Source: G965207125 sp965207125
Lineage (GTDB): Bacteria; Pseudomonadota; Alphaproteobacteria; Puniceispirillales; UBA1172
Assembly: GCA_965207125.1 (NCBI GenBank)
Contig: OZ242263.1
Span: forward strand, 1,736,001-1,800,000
Length of the DNA: 64,000 nt
Direction of reading: 5' to 3'
Below the pieces are notes generated by a model. That model ran no database searches. It saw only the letters and a list, made by a program, of their open reading frames with translations, and was not told where the DNA came from. Positions 1-8,920 of this stretch are shown piece by piece; position 1 is the stretch's first letter; the number at the start of each line of letters is the position of its first letter. The position numbers and the translations under genes are program-made.

Positions 1-2
1 CA

Positions 3-2231
3 AGAGCTGCTATTGATGCTAAGCATCTCGGTAAAATGGCCCTTGCCACGAAACTTCATTTAGATAAAAACCTGAAACTCGGACTAATTGAAACCGCTAT
101 TAAAGCCGAGCAGGTCGATAAAAACCTGGCGGTCGAATTATGGCCACCAGCACTGTATCAGGGAGCTAGGTCATGGCTCGAGCGGCGCGTTAGAGGAGGG
201 GTCATTAACGGGCTTGAAATTGCTTTTGCGATCAATACAGAGGAAGATCGCGCGAAAATGCTTTTTGCCAAAGGTAAAGGGCGATTGACCCATGCTGAGG
301 TAGCCTATCTTGATACCATGCCGCCGATTAAGGATACGGACGCCAATATAACCGTCACCAGTGGGGAGGGGCAAGACGCCACTCTGGCTCTTGTTCTTGA
401 ACAAGGCGTGGTTAACGGGGTCGATATCGCGGGAAGCGATCTGACTATCCATCATGATGGCGTTGAGACTTTGGCTAACCTCACATTGGTTGGAGCTGGA
501 AAACTCGGCAAAGCGATAGAATCCATAGACGAGTTGCCACTAGATTTTCTCCCTCCTGAAGGTTTATCAATCGGAGGCGATGAGGGAGAAGTTGATTTTT
601 CAGGCTCGGTCAAATGGATTTTTCCGAAAACCGACAAAGACGATGTTTTCAGCACGATGGAGATTGTCATGTCCGCGACCGCTATGGACGCGACTATTCT
701 CTATCCTGCTTATGATGTTATGGCGGATAACACCATGCTTGAGGCGCTTTTTGATCGCGGAGATATGAAAATCAATGGTATCGGCCGCTTTAACGGCGCG
801 CCGGGAAAACTCTCCCTTCATTTCGTGCCGCAAGGGCCAAGAGATATTACGATCACTTTGCCTGAAAGCCCTGAGATGACCGATTACCTCGGCACGAAAT
901 TTGATCTTGAGGTCATCGGTGAGACATCAGGTATTATCACCATCAACCGGGCGTCAAAAAATGACCCTCCATCGGTTGGTATCGCTTTTGATCTGACTAA
1001 GGCCGGGTTTTATTTGCCACAACTCGATTTGACCAAACTTGTTGGTGAGGAAGCCGAATTTCAAACGCGGCTCGATGTTAGCAAGGGATATTTTTCCTCA
1101 GCCCGCGACCTTGAGATGACTTCAGATGCTCTCACCACCAAAGGATGGCTTGATTTTAACGATGACGGTACTTTATCCGAAGGGTATTTTTCTACCTTCG
1201 AATGGTCGGGAAACACGCTTAGGAATATCACCGTGGTCAATGAGCACGGTCATAATATAGCCATCTCCGCCGAGGCGGGGGTTATGGATTTAAGGCCTTT
1301 GCGCAGTACGGGTGGTTCTATCGGGAAATTAGCTTTGGATCTCAATCTATCAGCCGATCGTTTTATCCTAGATGACCGCTTATCCTTTGCCGGTAAGGTG
1401 AGCATAACCTCCAATGAAGTAGGCAAAGGGGAGGCGGATTTTCTCGGTGATCTTTATCTTAATAATCAACCCTTTATTACCCAAGCTAGTCTCACTGCGC
1501 TTTTTGGCAATAGTGGCGAGTCAATGCAGGGATCAGGGTTGATTGATGGTGTTGGTATCGATGTTGTTTTAAGAACTAAGGAAACTGGCGGCGAGGTCAT
1601 GGTGCTAAAAACCGCTAACGCCGGACGCGTGCTTAAAGCCCTTGATATTGTCGATTCCATCAAGGACGGCGATATGAATATGATTGTCGAGTTTGAACCT
1701 AATAACCGTGACCACTTTACCCTCTATGCTAAACTTACCGATTTTAAGATCATAGAAGCCCCATTTATTGTCCGGTTAATGTCTGTGTTAAGCCACACTG
1801 GAATTTTTTCTTTTCTCCAAGATGGTAGTGCGGTTTTTACCGAAGGGCGCGCCCGAATAGAAGTAACGCCTGACACACGGAAAATCCATTCTGCTCGGGC
1901 CATTGGAGATGCGCTCGCGATAGATCTTGTTGGCGTTATCGATCAGAATTCAGGCGCGATCGAAATAAGCGGAGTTCTGCTGCCCGTCCATCTTATCACC
2001 AAATTGCTTGGGTATGTGCCGCTGGTTGGCGAAATTCTCACCGGAGTCAATAATGAAGGTTTCTTCGCGACACAATTTTCCATCACCGGAACGATGGATG
2101 AGCCTGAAACCCAGGTTAATCTGTCTAGTGTCGCACCGGGGCTAATCCGCGATATTTTCAGCCCCAACTGGATTGAGAACGAGCGTAGCAGAATTTTAGA
2201 TGAATCAAATGAACTAGAGAACGCTCAATAA
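3..2231 (+). CDS. AsmA/DUF3971-family envelope protein (5' truncated by window)
   Basis: The reading frame is open from the first complete codon at position 3, so the gene begins outside the window; the ATG at 36 is only the first internal Met. About 742 residues are visible. A segment near residues 30-50 (LWPPALYQGARSWLE) matches the DUF3971 region of YhdP/AsmA-like proteins. The C-terminus (LLGYVPLVGEILTG, then a strand-rich stretch) matches the AsmA-like C-terminal domain. The family is inner-membrane anchored with a long periplasmic beta-rich body and is implicated in moving phospholipid toward the outer membrane. The N-terminal anchor is not visible here. It converges with tyrS, leaving 3 nt between stop codons. 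The family call is good; the substrate is inferred. Confidence 0.85.
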   Translation, partial: RAAIDAKHLGKMALATKLHLDKNLKLGLIETAIKAEQVDKNLAVELWPPALYQGARSWLERRVRGGVINGLEIAFAINTEEDRAKMLFAKGKGRLTHAEVAYLDTMPPIKDTDANITVTSGEGQDATLALVLEQGVVNGVDIAGSDLTIHHDGVETLANLTLVGAGKLGKAIESIDELPLDFLPPEGLSIGGDEGEVDFSGSVKWIFPKTDKDDVFSTMEIVMSATAMDATILYPAYDVMADNTMLEALFDRGDMKINGIGRFNGAPGKLSLHFVPQGPRDITITLPESPEMTDYLGTKFDLEVIGETSGIITINRASKNDPPSVGIAFDLTKAGFYLPQLDLTKLVGEEAEFQTRLDVSKGYFSSARDLEMTSDALTTKGWLDFNDDGTLSEGYFSTFEWSGNTLRNITVVNEHGHNIAISAEAGVMDLRPLRSTGGSIGKLALDLNLSADRFILDDRLSFAGKVSITSNEVGKGEADFLGDLYLNNQPFITQASLTALFGNSGESMQGSGLIDGVGIDVVLRTKETGGEVMVLKTANAGRVLKALDIVDSIKDGDMNMIVEFEPNNRDHFTLYAKLTDFKIIEAPFIVRLMSVLSHTGIFSFLQDGSAVFTEGRARIEVTPDTRKIHSARAIGDALAIDLVGVIDQNSGAIEISGVLLPVHLITKLLGYVPLVGEILTGVNNEGFFATQFSITGTMDEPETQVNLSSVAPGLIRDIFSPNWIENERSRILDESNELENAQ

Positions 2232-2234
2232 AAA

Positions 2235-3476
2235 TTAAGTGCACATCAGCACTGCATGGCGTTTTTTTCCTGCTGAGATTTTGACCTTGCCGTTAGAATC
2301 GGTGTCATCATGTGTGATTTGATGCGCTTCATCGCTGATCACTTGGTCATTGATTTTCGCGCCGCCACCACGAATAAGACGTCTAGCCTCACCATTGCTT
2401 GTAGCCAAAACACAAAGGCGTAAGGCCTTGAGCAGATCAATCGGCAATTCTGCCTTAAAACTTGGTAAACCTTCGGCGGCCTCGCCTTCATCAAATGCCC
2501 GCCGCGCCGCTTCAGCCGCAGCGTTGGCTTCTTCAGGCGAGTGACACAGTGTTGTTACTTCATTAGCTAGAATGATCTTGGCCTCATTGATCTCGCGGTC
2601 TTTAAGGGCTTCGAGGCGGGTTATTTCTTCTAACGGCAATTCGCTGAAAAGCCGCAGAAAAAGCCCAACGTCACTATCTTCGGTATTGCGCCAGAATTGC
2701 CAGAAATCCCACACGGGTAGTTTTTCCTTGTTAAGCCAAATCGCACCCTGTGCGGTTTTGCCCATTTTTGTCCCTGACGCCGTGGTGATCAGAGGTGAAG
2801 TCAGTCCGAATACTTCCTGCCCGTCAACGCGTCTGGTCAGGTCTATACCTGTTACGATATTTCCCCATTGGTCAGAGCCACCCATCTGCAAAAGACAGCC
2901 ATAACGCCGCCGCAGCTCCATAAAATCATATGCCTGCAAAATAGCGTAATTGAACTCAAGAAACGTCATCGGCTGCTCACGGTCAAGACGCGACTTGACG
3001 CTGTCCATACTGAGCATCCGGTTTATAGAGAAATGCATCCCGTATTGCCGCAAAAACGGAATGTACTTTAACCCATCAAGCCATTCGGCGTTATCAACCA
3101 TTACGGCGTCCGTTGGCCCGTCACCGAAAGTTAAGTATTGCTCAAAAATGCGTTTTATTTTTTGCTTGTTCTGCTCGATATCCTGATCCGATAACAGAGG
3201 ACGTTGGCTATCTTTTCCCGATGGGTCACCGATTTTGGTGGTTCCGCCCCCCATCAGTACGATCGGCTTATGCCCCGTTTTCTGAAGCAGGCGCAGCATC
3301 ATAATCTGAATAAGTGAGCCGACATGCAAACTATCGGCGGTGCAGTCGAAGCCGATATAACCGGGGATGCATTGCTTAGCGGCGACCGCGTCCAAGCCGT
3401 CAATCTCGGTTGCTTGGCGTAGAAAACCGCGCTCAGAGATCGCGTGAATAAAATCAGATTTGTAGGTCATGAGCAC
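2235..3476 (-). CDS. tyrS: Tyrosyl-tRNA synthetase
   Basis: Class I aminoacyl-tRNA synthetase that charges tRNA-Tyr in the cytosol. The HIGH-type motif appears as HVGS at residues 51-54 and the KMSKS-type motif as KMGKT around residue 235. GGSDQWGNI, a TyrS substrate-pocket signature, lies between them. The C-terminus carries an S4-like RNA-binding domain (EARRLIRGGGAKIN). The length of 413 residues is normal for the bacterial short-form enzyme. An alternative ATG two codons downstream (3470) would give MTYKSDF and may be the true start. It lies head-to-tail with the hydrolase gene upstream (10 nt gap), so they may share a transcript. Confidence 0.97.
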   Translation of the reverse strand: MLMTYKSDFIHAISERGFLRQATEIDGLDAVAAKQCIPGYIGFDCTADSLHVGSLIQIMMLRLLQKTGHKPIVLMGGGTTKIGDPSGKDSQRPLLSDQDIEQNKQKIKRIFEQYLTFGDGPTDAVMVDNAEWLDGLKYIPFLRQYGMHFSINRMLSMDSVKSRLDREQPMTFLEFNYAILQAYDFMELRRRYGCLLQMGGSDQWGNIVTGIDLTRRVDGQEVFGLTSPLITTASGTKMGKTAQGAIWLNKEKLPVWDFWQFWRNTEDSDVGLFLRLFSELPLEEITRLEALKDREINEAKIILANEVTTLCHSPEEANAAAEAARRAFDEGEAAEGLPSFKAELPIDLLKALRLCVLATSNGEARRLIRGGGAKINDQVISDEAHQITHDDTDSNGKVKISAGKKRHAVLMCT

Positions 3477-3486
3477 TTAGAGTGTC

Positions 3487-4155
3487 TTAGTTAGTATCGG
3501 CAAGGAATGGCTTTACTTCAGGTTTAATGTCGGCAAGGTAGTCATCAATAATTTTAGTCAACTCGTTCAGATGGTGGGTGAAATAATGATTAGCGTTCTG
3601 GATCATCTTGAAATCTATTGTGATCCCTTTTTGCATGGACATTTTTTTTACCAGCTTATCAACAGCCTCTAACGGAATAATGCTATCAGCCTCGCCATGC
3701 ACAATCAGCCCCGAGGACGGACAAGGCGCGAGAAACGAAAAATCCTGATTATCTGCGGGGGGCGTTACCGAAACAAAGCCCTCAACCTCAGGGCGACGCA
3801 TCATCAACTGCATCCCGATCCACGATCCAAACGAAAATCCTCCAACCCAGCACGACCTAGCCCCCGGACATTGTTCTTGGATCCAGTCAAGTGCGCTGGC
3901 GGCATCAGATAATTCACCATCGCCGCCGCTATAATTGCCTTGCGAGCGTCCGACCCCGCGAAAGTTAAACCTCATCACCGAAAACCCTCTGGCCTGAAAA
4001 ATCTTATACATCGCGAATGAAACCCGATTATTCATATTGCCGCCCTTATTCGGTTCAGGGTGCAAGATAAGAGCGAGTGGAGCTGCTTGATTGCTTGAGG
4101 GCATATAGCGTGCTTCCAATCGGCCTTCAGGGCCACTAATAAAAATTTCTGGCAT
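3487..4155 (-). CDS. Alpha/beta hydrolase, COG2945 type
   Basis: A 222-residue alpha/beta hydrolase without signal peptide. The nucleophile elbow is G-F-S-F-G with Ser about residue 108, an acid is likely in HGEADSIIP and the His in NANHYFTHH, giving a complete triad in the expected order. The early HPEPNKGGNMNN segment is typical of the COG2945 group of small cytosolic hydrolases, whose substrates are mostly unknown. It is probably transcribed ahead of tyrS. An esterase or dienelactone-hydrolase-like activity is possible but not shown by the sequence. Confidence 0.85.
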   Translation of the reverse strand: MPEIFISGPEGRLEARYMPSSNQAAPLALILHPEPNKGGNMNNRVSFAMYKIFQARGFSVMRFNFRGVGRSQGNYSGGDGELSDAASALDWIQEQCPGARSCWVGGFSFGSWIGMQLMMRRPEVEGFVSVTPPADNQDFSFLAPCPSSGLIVHGEADSIIPLEAVDKLVKKMSMQKGITIDFKMIQNANHYFTHHLNELTKIIDDYLADIKPEVKPFLADTN

Positions 4156-4328
4156 AATAAACGGTCTCTAAATTTGATTTTGATCCTGAGGGGCTTATAG
4201 CCTAAGACGTATTGAAAAATCAAAGAGTTTTCAATCATTTTAAGCGGGTACTTTAAGTAGATGAATGCAATCAAGGCCTCATCGCTTGAAATCTATCTCA
4301 ATCAGGATTACGTTAATGGGGTAACGAA

Positions 4329-4347
4329 TTTATCGTACGGCGATAAA
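4329..4347. promoter_or_regulatory. Inverted repeat just upstream of cysE
   Basis: TTTATCG (4329-4335) and CGATAAA (4341-4347) form a perfect 7-bp inverted repeat with a 5-nt centre. It lies 14 nt before the cysE start codon and directly before the AAGGGG ribosome binding site. It could be an operator or a 5' UTR hairpin that hides the ribosome binding site. No T-tract follows, so it is not a terminator. The regulator is unknown. Confidence 0.35.
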
Positions 4348-4361
4348 CGAAGGGGCTGATT

Positions 4362-5126
4362 ATGCGGCGGTTTCTAGAAGATTTGCAAAGCGTTATCGAA
4401 CGTGATCCTGCGGCGCGGAATATAGTCGAAGTGCTTTTTCTGACGCCAAGCGTTCATGTCATGCTGGTTTATAGGGTGGCGCATCGCCTGTGGTGCTGGC
4501 GGTTGCGCTTCATCGCGCGTTTGGCTATGCAACTCGCCCGAATTCTCACTGGTATAGAAATTCACCCCGCCGCCAAAATAGGCAGGCGATTTTTCATCGA
4601 TCACGGCATGGGAGTTGTTATTGGCGAGACCGCAGAGATCGGCGATGACGTCACGCTGTATCATGGGGTTACTTTGGGCGGATTGTTGCCAAGCATCAAT
4701 AGTGATGGTCAACGCAATGTTAAACGGCATCCGATGATCTGTAACAATGTTATTGTTGGGGCGGGTGCGCAGATTCTGGGGCCGATCACAGTCAATAACT
4801 GCGCGCGCGTCGGTGCTAATTCGGTGGTGGTTAAAGATGTGGCTGAAGGCGTTACCGTAACCGGTATTCCCGCAAGGCCAGTTTCGGCCAGAAAAGCCAA
4901 CGATAAAACTGCTTTTCAGGCTTATGGGACGCCTGCTGATCTATCTTCTGATTCACGCGATAAAGCCATCAAAACGCTCATCGATGAAGTTCAGGTTCTG
5001 CACAAGAAAATCAAGTCTCTTGAAGAAACGCATGCAAAGGAATTAGACTCTATTTTTGACGATGACGCGTTAGCGGCTCATGAAAACCCGAAAAAACCAT
5101 CCTCGAAAAAACCCGCGACGTGCTGA
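4362..5126 (+). CDS. cysE: Serine O-acetyltransferase
   Basis: Makes O-acetylserine from serine and acetyl-CoA, the first committed step of cysteine synthesis. The N-terminal SATase helical region is followed by a left-handed beta-helix of hexapeptide repeats from about residue 65 to 160. DHGMG with His81 is the expected catalytic position, followed by GETAEIGDDVTLYHGVTLGG. The C-terminal tail from about residue 190 is helical, charged and ends in a Lys/Ser/Pro-rich stretch. The 254-residue length fits the shorter cytosolic form. Its last codons overlap the start of the cysteine desulfurase gene by 7 nt, implying translational coupling. Confidence 0.95.
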   Translation: MRRFLEDLQSVIERDPAARNIVEVLFLTPSVHVMLVYRVAHRLWCWRLRFIARLAMQLARILTGIEIHPAAKIGRRFFIDHGMGVVIGETAEIGDDVTLYHGVTLGGLLPSINSDGQRNVKRHPMICNNVIVGAGAQILGPITVNNCARVGANSVVVKDVAEGVTVTGIPARPVSARKANDKTAFQAYGTPADLSSDSRDKAIKTLIDEVQVLHKKIKSLEETHAKELDSIFDDDALAAHENPKKPSSKKPATC

Positions 5127-6220
5127 ACGCCATCTATCTCGATTATAACGCCTCCGCACCATTAAGACCTGAAGCCAGACAGGCGATGATCGAAGCTTTT
5201 GTCGATCCTGCTAATCCGTCATCCGTGCATCAATTCGGCCAGAAAGCAAGAAGTCTGGTTGAAAATGCTCGAATAGAAGTCGCGGCGCTTGCCGGATGCC
5301 ATCATGAAAGTGTTATCTTTTGCAGTGGTGGCACCGAAGCCAATATGATGGCGCTCAAAGCTGTTCCGGAAAAAACCATCATCACTAGCCCCACCGAACA
5401 TATTGCCGTGCTGTCCGCCGCTCCTGAGGCCGTGATGGTCAAGGTTAATAGCGATGGACTTGTGGATATAGATCATTTGCGTGATTTGCTCAAAATCCAC
5501 CAGGGCCGAGCGCTGGTTTCGATCATGGCAGCTAATAATGAAACCGGCATTATTCAGCCGCTTGATGATATTATCCGTCTCGCCCATGAATATGACACGC
5601 TCGTCCATAGCGATGCTATCCAGTATTTAGGTAAAGGCTTATCGCCGATGGATGCGCTTGGGCTTGATATGATGTCGGTCTCGGCACATAAAATTGGCGG
5701 TCCTACGGGAGTCGGTGCATTACTTGTTCGCCAGGGGCTTCAAATTCCGCCCTTTATTACTGGTGGTGGGCAGGAAAAAAATCGCCGTGGCGGAACCGAG
5801 AATTTTTTGGGTATTCTCGGCTTTGGTGCGGCGGCCAAAGCGACCGCCTTAACCGATCCTGCTCATTTTGATCATTTGCGGCAATGCCATGATCAGTTTG
5901 AAGCACGAATTTTAGAGCAAGCCCCTGATGCGCATGTATTTGGTGAGAACACCGCACGTCTTTTTAATACTACGTCCATCGCTATGCCATCACGACTCGC
6001 TGAGGCGCAGGTCATGGGATTTGATCTCACTGGGATTGCGATCAGCGCGGGGTCGGCTTGTTCATCAGGCAAGGTTTCTGCCTCGCATGTGCTGAAGGCT
6101 ATGGGTGCGGGAAAAATGGCGGAACGCGCGATTCGAATTTCGTCAGGATGGAACAGCAAGGATCATGAATTCGATAAATGCGCTGACATTTGGTTGCAGC
6201 TTTGGCAAAAGACTGTATAA
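5120..6220 (+). CDS. Cysteine desulfurase (NifS/IscS-like)
   Basis: Class V PLP aminotransferase that removes sulfur from cysteine to form an enzyme persulfide. The PLP lysine is Lys191 in SAHKIGGPTG. The persulfide cysteine is Cys314 in GSACSSGK, an extended-loop signature typical of IscS-like rather than SufS-like enzymes. The start is GTG at 5120, inside the end of cysE; no later start fits, because LDYNASAPL is already the conserved N-terminus. It is followed by ferredoxin and mnmA, which suggests that it feeds sulfur both to Fe-S cluster assembly and to tRNA thiolation. No iscU, hscA or hscB lies in the window. Confidence 0.93.
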   Translation: MLNAIYLDYNASAPLRPEARQAMIEAFVDPANPSSVHQFGQKARSLVENARIEVAALAGCHHESVIFCSGGTEANMMALKAVPEKTIITSPTEHIAVLSAAPEAVMVKVNSDGLVDIDHLRDLLKIHQGRALVSIMAANNETGIIQPLDDIIRLAHEYDTLVHSDAIQYLGKGLSPMDALGLDMMSVSAHKIGGPTGVGALLVRQGLQIPPFITGGGQEKNRRGGTENFLGILGFGAAAKATALTDPAHFDHLRQCHDQFEARILEQAPDAHVFGENTARLFNTTSIAMPSRLAEAQVMGFDLTGIAISAGSACSSGKVSASHVLKAMGAGKMAERAIRISSGWNSKDHEFDKCADIWLQLWQKTV

Positions 6221-6270
6221 ATCTTTCAGCTGGTCAGCTTAGGGCCCTTAACAAAACCGAGGTAAATATC

Positions 6271-6585
6271 ATGCCATCAATCACTTATATCAAAAGAGAC
6301 GGTAGCGAAGTTACACTAGAGGTTAAGTCGGGATTGTCGGTCATGGAAATAGGGCGCGACAACAACCTCGGCATCGAGGGGACGTGTGGCGGTAGCCTTT
6401 CATGCGCGACCTGTCATGTTGTGGTCGATGAAGCGTGGTTAGAACGCACCGGCAAGCCAAGTATCGATGAAGAAGATATGCTCGATCTTGCCTTTAACGT
6501 TGAGCCGACTTCACGCCTTGGATGCCAGATTGTTCTGGATGATAGCCTCGACGGGCTAAAAGTGCGTATAGCTGATGATGACTAA
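6271..6585 (+). CDS. fdx: 2Fe-2S ferredoxin, adrenodoxin/Isc type
   Basis: A 104-residue plant/adrenodoxin-fold ferredoxin. Cluster ligands are Cys39, Cys45 and Cys48 in CGGSLSCATC and Cys85 in RLGCQ. The adrenodoxin-type CHVVVDEAW and EEDMLDLA segments place it with Isc/FdxB-type electron donors rather than photosynthetic ferredoxins. The ATG at 6271 is chosen over an upstream in-frame start at 6190, because GAGG precedes it and the conserved domain starts there. It probably supplies electrons for Fe-S cluster assembly together with the desulfurase just upstream. Confidence 0.95.
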   Translation: MPSITYIKRDGSEVTLEVKSGLSVMEIGRDNNLGIEGTCGGSLSCATCHVVVDEAWLERTGKPSIDEEDMLDLAFNVEPTSRLGCQIVLDDSLDGLKVRIADDD

Positions 6586-6593
6586 TCACTGCC

Positions 6594-7775
6594 ATGGAAA
6601 ACTTTACAACTAACAGTCTCGGTTTCTCCGCGCCGCCGCAGGATACGCGAGTGATGGTTGCCATGTCTGGCGGCGTCGATAGCTCGGTGGTCGCGGGATT
6701 GCTTGCCGAGGAAGGCTATGAAGTGATCGGTGTTACCTTGCAGCTTTATGATCACGGTGTTGCGACTCAGGTCAAAGGTGCGTGCTGTGCGGGGGCTGAT
6801 ATTCATGATGCGCGCCGTGCGGCCGCTCAACTGGGCATTAAACATTATGTGCTCGATTATGAATCACGGTTTCGTGATCAGGTGATGGAATCTTTCGCCG
6901 ACAGCTATCTGCGGGGCGAAACACCGGTGCCGTGCATCACCTGTAACCAGACGGTTAAATTCACCGATCTTTTGGCTATGGCCAGAGACCTTGATGCCTC
7001 TTGCTTAGCCACCGGCCATTATGCTCGGCGACAATGTGACCAAGGTGATTTAAAATTGCTGCGCGGAGTTGATCAAAGTAAAGACCAGTCATATTTTCTG
7101 TTCGCAACAACGCCTGAGCAGCTTGATTATCTGCGTTTTCCTCTTGGTGGAATGACCAAGGATGAAACCCGCGCCCACGCGCGGCGTTTTGGGTTGCCAC
7201 TCGCTGAGAAGCCCGATAGTCAGGATATCTGTTTCGTCCCGCAAGGACGCTATGGCGATGTCGTGAGGCGGTTAAGACCGGGGGCTGTTGATGCGGGTGA
7301 GATTGTTCACCTTGATGGAACGGTGCTTGGTCGGCATAATGGTGTTATCGATTTTACCATCGGGCAACGGCGAGGACTTGGCATTGGCGGGCGCGTCGAT
7401 GTTGATGATGAGGACGCTGTGCTTTACGTAGTGGAGATCGATGCCGCTGCTCACAAAGTCATTGTTGGCAGTCGTGATGATCTAGCGTGTCACGAGATCA
7501 CCTTGCAGAACACTAACCGGTTGACGGTGGATAACTTAGCCGAGAATCGGCCAGTGCTGGCAAGGCTGCGCAATAGCGCTAAACCTGAAGCCGCACGGAT
7601 TGCGCGTTGGGGCTGTGACGGGTGCGCTACCATCACGCTTGATGTACCTCAATATGGAATAGCCGCAGGGCAAGCCGCTGCGCTTTATGACGCTGAAGAC
7701 CCTGCAAGATTATTGGGGGGAGGTTGGATAACCGCCGCACCAAATCAAGCCGCCAAGCAGATTAAGGGTAATTGA
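6594..7775 (+). CDS. mnmA: tRNA 2-thiouridine(34) synthase MnmA
   Basis: ATP-dependent thiolase that installs 2-thiouridine at the wobble base of tRNA Lys, Glu and Gln. The PP-loop SGGVDSS lies at residues 25-31. The two catalytic cysteines are in PVPCITCN (about residue 108) and DSQDICFVP (about residue 207). TGHYAR and DQSKDQSYFLF are tRNA-binding signatures of the family. The length of 393 residues is usual. It follows the ferredoxin gene by 8 nt in the same operon as the cysteine desulfurase that would supply its sulfur. Confidence 0.96.
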   Translation: MENFTTNSLGFSAPPQDTRVMVAMSGGVDSSVVAGLLAEEGYEVIGVTLQLYDHGVATQVKGACCAGADIHDARRAAAQLGIKHYVLDYESRFRDQVMESFADSYLRGETPVPCITCNQTVKFTDLLAMARDLDASCLATGHYARRQCDQGDLKLLRGVDQSKDQSYFLFATTPEQLDYLRFPLGGMTKDETRAHARRFGLPLAEKPDSQDICFVPQGRYGDVVRRLRPGAVDAGEIVHLDGTVLGRHNGVIDFTIGQRRGLGIGGRVDVDDEDAVLYVVEIDAAAHKVIVGSRDDLACHEITLQNTNRLTVDNLAENRPVLARLRNSAKPEAARIARWGCDGCATITLDVPQYGIAAGQAAALYDAEDPARLLGGGWITAAPNQAAKQIKGN

Positions 7776-7784
7776 TAGGCATCA

Positions 7785-7813
7785 TTGACAGCTGATTTGC
7801 GCTGGGTGATACT
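7785..7813 (+). promoter_or_regulatory. Sigma-70-like promoter for the 151-residue membrane protein
   Basis: A consensus -35 hexamer TTGACA (7785-7790), a 17-nt spacer and GATACT (7808-7813, 4 of 6 matches to TATAAT) stand 44 nt before the ATG at 7857. This suggests that the membrane protein is transcribed separately from mnmA. The call rests on sequence match only. Confidence 0.45.
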
Positions 7814-7856
7814 GTTGAGGTATTATCAATCAGCAATTTTGTGAAAGGTCAATTCC

Positions 7857-8312
7857 ATGGCTCATACGTCTCCAGTCTCACCGGATGCTCGTCCATCGAA
7901 AATCGTCTATGTCGGCGTGATGCTTGTCTCTATGTTAATCTCAGGAGGGATTACCGTGATTCTTTCTGACCACGTCCTCTATAGGATACCCGCTGGGCTG
8001 GCTAGGGTCATTTTGGGGCCATTGATTATGATGGTTGTTTTGAGCGCCGTGTGGATTTTGATCTACAGTAAGTTTAAGCAACTCGAATTCTCGAAAGTCG
8101 TGCCGTGGATATGGGCGATTGTCTCGCTGGTCCTCATCAGAGAATATGTCTATAAGACGCGAGACGCTAATTGGGGACTCGATAGCCTTTGGTTTAATAG
8201 CGGGATGCTGGTCGATAACTCGCTGTCTGTCCTGATGACGATAATTGGCGCTGCTGGCTTCGTGATGATCGTTGACCGATACTTTAAGAGCAAAAAGCCT
8301 GACCAATATTGA
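7857..8312 (+). CDS. Hypothetical four-helix membrane protein
   Basis: I do not recognise the family. The 151-residue protein has four hydrophobic segments at about residues 19-38, 47-70, 83-100 and 116-138, with short polar loops and a positively charged C-terminus. It has no cleavable signal peptide and no obvious catalytic motif. GTGAAAGG precedes the ATG by a few bases and a promoter-like sequence lies upstream. It sits between mnmA and tRNA-Met with no clear operon partner. Inner-membrane location is well supported; the function is unknown. Confidence 0.7.
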   Translation: MAHTSPVSPDARPSKIVYVGVMLVSMLISGGITVILSDHVLYRIPAGLARVILGPLIMMVVLSAVWILIYSKFKQLEFSKVVPWIWAIVSLVLIREYVYKTRDANWGLDSLWFNSGMLVDNSLSVLMTIIGAAGFVMIVDRYFKSKKPDQY

Positions 8313-8443
8313 TTTGGGAAGCTGCACGATCTCCTTGGGCGCGTCTGTCCGGTTAAGAGTGCATATGGCTGCTACGGCAGTTGGTATAGGCATTTTTGAT
8401 GATCTGCGGTCTTGTATTGACGCGGTGGCGGCAAACAATTTCC

Positions 8444-8472
8444 TTGACCAATAAGGGGGTTTTCCTTAAATC
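8444..8472 (+). promoter_or_regulatory. Likely tRNA-Met promoter
   Basis: TTGACC (8444-8449), a 16-17 nt spacer and TTAAAT/TAAATC (8466-8472) precede the tRNA by about 14 nt. That places transcription initiation just upstream of the mature 5' end. The -10 element is imperfect, so confidence is modest. Confidence 0.4.
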
Positions 8473-8485
8473 GATGATCACTTGG

Positions 8486-8562
8486 GGCGGAGTAGCTCAG
8501 CCGGTTAGAGCAGCGGAATCATAATCCGCGTGTCGGGGGTTCAAGTCCCTCCTCCGCTACCA
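8486..8562 (+). tRNA. tRNA-Met(CAT), elongator
   Basis: A 77-nt cloverleaf including an encoded CCA. The acceptor stem GGCGGAG pairs with CTCCGCT through one G-U pair at position 1-72. The anticodon stem GCGGA/TCCGC closes a 7-nt loop with anticodon CAT at 8520-8522. The T arm holds the GGTTCAAGTCC consensus. The GGAATCATAATCC anticodon arm and A discriminator match the alphaproteobacterial elongator tRNA-Met rather than initiator tRNA or the lysidine-modified tRNA-Ile2, though CAT-anticodon types can only be fully separated by covariance models. Confidence 0.95.
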
Positions 8563-8589
8563 TTTTTCTTGTAACTTACCTTAAAAGAG

Positions 8590-8742
8590 ATGGGAATAAA
8601 GATAGAGGATTACTCTGACAATATTAAATTGAGGGACGCTATAAGGGAATATAATGATCCTCTAACAGGGTTTATTGATAGAAGGGGATGGCCTTTCTAT
8701 TTTCATAGTCACAGGATAGGAGGTGGACTAGATGAAAGATGA
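8590..8742 (+). CDS. Small hypothetical ORF, possible accessory-gene fragment
   Basis: A 50-residue ORF starting 27 nt after tRNA-Met, with AAAAGAG directly before the ATG. It reads like real protein (EYNDPLTGFIDRRGWPFYF) but I recognise no family. Its last 11 nt overlap the start of the next small ORF in another frame. The local base composition is visibly AT-rich compared with neighbours. Its position immediately 3' of a tRNA gene suggests a remnant of integrated DNA. It may equally be a complete small protein. Confidence 0.4.
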   Translation: MGIKIEDYSDNIKLRDAIREYNDPLTGFIDRRGWPFYFHSHRIGGGLDER

Positions 8743-8920
8743 TCTAAAAAAACGAGTTGAGAAGGCGTTAGATTCTGCTGAAGATACCTTTGGCAGGGAT
8801 GAAGGTCTGAAAAAGGTAGAAGAAATGATCGAGCTTTTTCGTGATGTTAAGCCTCGGCCATATAAATACCCCTTTGAGAAGGCTTTTGGTCTTCCGACTT
8901 CTTCTAAGGAAAAATTTTGA
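8732..8920 (+). CDS. Small hypothetical protein, charged helical
   Basis: A 62-residue ORF preceded by a strong ribosome binding site (AGGAGGTGG at 8719-8727), which supports real translation. The N-terminal half is highly charged and predicted helical (KKRVEKALDSAEDTF and VEEMIELFRDV); the C-terminal half is Pro/Phe/Lys-rich. It has no signal peptide or membrane segment. The same frame stays open after its TGA for another 52 codons (8921-9079), so the gene may be interrupted by a nonsense change. I do not recognise the family. Confidence 0.5.
   Translation: MKDDLKKRVEKALDSAEDTFGRDEGLKKVEEMIELFRDVKPRPYKYPFEKAFGLPTSSKEKF

Noticed and set aside
8918..8920. Selenocysteine at the in-frame TGA
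   Set aside because: No SECIS-like hairpin is visible just after the TGA, and the context is not a known selenoprotein family.
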